In this document: positions 62,721 through 64,000 of the stretch, piece after piece
Position numbering within the stretch: position 1 is the first letter of the stretch
Layout of the letters: each line of letters opens with the position of its first letter
Assembly (NCBI RefSeq): GCF_042140245.1
Contig: NZ_CP159483.1
Location: 372,001-436,000 of the forward strand
Reading direction: 5' to 3'
Length of the DNA: 64,000 nt
Source of the DNA: MH13 sp042140245
GTDB lineage: Bacteria > Pseudomonadota > Alphaproteobacteria > Rhizobiales > MH13
The notes under the pieces: model-generated
The model's database searches: none
What the model was told of the DNA's origin: nothing
The model's input: only the letters and a program-made list of their open reading frames with translations
Made by a program: the position numbers and the translations under genes

Positions 62721-63145
62721 GCGGTGGAGGGCCAGCGCAAGCCAAGCAGTTTGGATCGCGGATAACGCGCCTTGGTGACGGCGTTGGACTGGTTGCCACC
62801 AAGCAGCGTGATGTGCGTGGCATCGGCATCAAGCGCAAAGCCGACATGGCCTTGCCAGGTGGAGCGTCCGCGCCGAAAGACAGCAATCGCGCCGCGCCTG
62901 GTTGTCTCAATGGGCGTTCCCCACTTCAGAAACGAGCGGGCGGTGAGCTTGCCGCTGGTCGGCAGATGCGCATCGGCCAAAACGGCATTTACAAAGGCCG
63001 CGCACCAAGGTGTCTCATCATCGCGAACGCTGGAAAAACCAGCGCGAGCAAAGAAACGAAGAACGGATGGGTTGTGATGGCGCCCTGGCCATTCACGCGT
63101 CCCTAGATGACGCTGTGCCTGCTGCAACCAGACTGGATCGGACAT
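62717..63145 (-). CDS. TIGR02594-like endolysin (NlpC/P60-type)
   Basis: 142 residues from ATG 63145. Shows the Cys-His-type amidase/peptidase core: DDETPWCAAFVNAVL (nucleophile Cys48), then GHVGFALD (His100), and the LLGGNQSN loop. The family belongs to phage lysis and bacterial cell-wall peptidases. No signal peptide; release would depend on the holin. It begins the four-gene cassette on the minus strand. Confidence 0.82.
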   Translation of the reverse strand: MSDPVWLQQAQRHLGTREWPGRHHNPSVLRFFARAGFSSVRDDETPWCAAFVNAVLADAHLPTSGKLTARSFLKWGTPIETTRRGAIAVFRRGRSTWQGHVGFALDADATHITLLGGNQSNAVTKARYPRSKLLGLRWPSTA

Positions 63146-63270
63146 GCCTGGCCCTTCCCTATTGTCATGCCAAACGCCCGAGTGGCGTCGGCTCATAGGG
63201 ACCAGTGTTTGTGTGCGAACTGTCGGCGTGAATAAGACGCGCAGCTGTCCCCTTTTAGGGACGTGCGTGA

Positions 63271-63825
63271 CTATTCGAAGGTGGCGATGGCATCCAAATC
63301 GATGGAGAGGTCGCCGGCGGGCTCAGCCGCAGGTGGGTTGGTGCTGACCGCGAGCGGATCACGCTCAGCCTTATCCACACGTGGTTTGGGGCCAAAATAC
63401 TCTGGTGAGCGGATAAAAGGCCGTGGGGTGGCAACATTGTCAGCCAACCGCATGTAAAGCGCTTTGGGCGAAAAGGGCTTGCACAAAACGTCGTTAACGC
63501 CCAAGGCCAAGGCCTGCTGTGTACGCCGATAGGTTGAATGCCCCGTGATCATGATGATCGGCGCATAGCAGTAAGAGTGCTCGGGGTTTCGGATGAGACG
63601 CACCAACTCTGCCCCATCAAGGACAGGCATCTCCCAATCCACCACCAAAACATCGAATTGGTTTTGTTCCATAAGCTCCAATGCTTCGGCGCCATCACCT
63701 GCATCAGCGACCTGACGAATGCCGAACGCGTTGAGCATGGCACGCACAAGGCGGCACATATGCACATTGTCATCGACCACAAGCACACGCACTTGTGAGT
63801 AGTCGTAGGCTGTCGTGCTCAGCAT
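63271..63825 (-). CDS. Single-domain response regulator
   Basis: 184 residues from ATG 63825. CheY-like receiver with VRVLVVDDN, phospho-acceptor Asp63 in VVDWEMPVLDG, the Thr-type switch in IIMITGHSTY and CKPFSP. No DNA-binding domain; the C-terminal about 55 residues are a Pro/Ala/Asp-rich tail. It may be a phosphoryl-sink or relay protein. No kinase is adjacent in view. Confidence 0.9.
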   Translation of the reverse strand: MLSTTAYDYSQVRVLVVDDNVHMCRLVRAMLNAFGIRQVADAGDGAEALELMEQNQFDVLVVDWEMPVLDGAELVRLIRNPEHSYCYAPIIMITGHSTYRRTQQALALGVNDVLCKPFSPKALYMRLADNVATPRPFIRSPEYFGPKPRVDKAERDPLAVSTNPPAAEPAGDLSIDLDAIATFE

Positions 63826-63913
63826 GGGCCCATTTGACCTCAAGGAACGAAGAAGCCACCACCCTAGCGCGAACATTTGAATAAACAGTTATACCCTTGT
63901 TCGCGGTCCAGCG

Positions 63914-64000
63914 CTCAGCTTTTCGGGGCCGCCAGTTTGAACCAGCGGACAACAAAAGGCGCTGCAAGAGCGATAAGCAGGAAGCGCACCAAATGATGCG
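63914..64000 (-). CDS. Partial gene at right edge, C-terminal membrane helix
   Basis: The last about 28 codons of a minus-strand gene that continues beyond the window. It reads as a hydrophobic helix ending in RFLLIALAAPFVVRWFKLAAPKS. Product not identifiable; coding status rests on the hydrophobic pattern only. Confidence 0.35.

Overview
The window comes from an alphaproteobacterium, most likely of the order Hyphomicrobiales (Rhizobiales). The evidence is the redox pair ActS/ActR, an MmcB-type repair nuclease, BA14K-like small proteins, DUF2852 and DUF2948 proteins, a UPF0262 protein, the murA-DUF2948-hisD-UPF0262-phosphatase-infA-maf-yacG gene order and the generally high GC. No genus is assigned. 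Most of the window is ordinary chromosome. One clear integrated element and a small lysis-gene cluster break it up.

Region by region. Positions 1-14.5 kb hold the 3' part of pckA, a gamma-glutamyltransferase, polA, an acyltransferase, a PBP1A-type peptidoglycan synthase, a DUF3592-like membrane protein, a YgjP-like metallopeptidase, a VOC protein, a CYTH-domain protein, DUF2852 and an intracellular PHB depolymerase. From 15 to 18.9 kb lie actS/actR and a membrane-anchored AraC-type regulator. From 19.1 to 24.0 kb a DevBCA-type export system faces a FabF-like ketosynthase whose MarR-type regulator seems to act on two matching palindromes. From 24.2 to 36.1 kb come two BA14K-like tandem paralogues, mmcB, an orphan FliK/FlhB-C-like pair, two L,D-transpeptidases, recX-nnr, two tandem small membrane paralogues, a berberine-bridge-like flavoenzyme and small exported proteins.

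From 36,344 to 47,729 lies an integrated genomic island of about 11.4 kb. A 29-bp copy of the 3' end of tRNA-Thr(GGT) bounds it on the left, and the intact tRNA gene bounds it on the right. A tyrosine integrase sits beside the tRNA. Paired 8-bp repeats with identical 13-bp spacing lie 57-59 bp inside each core and look like integrase arm sites. Cargo comprises two small possible wHTH proteins, a phage-like protein, a secreted SGNH hydrolase, a serine recombinase, a HARE-HTH protein followed by an unrecognised 492-residue protein (the best candidate for an undescribed, possibly defence-related system), and an Abi_C/HEPN-like protein overlapping the integrase gene.

From 47.9 to 64 kb the core chromosome resumes with the cell-wall, histidine and translation cluster, a chemoreceptor, tRNA-Phe followed by three 34-bp hairpin repeats, DUF533, DUF2165, an FG-GAP-like protein, mmsA and purU. 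After these come a frameshifted TIGR01244-like phosphatase, a four-gene lysis cassette without phage structural genes in view, and a single-domain response regulator.
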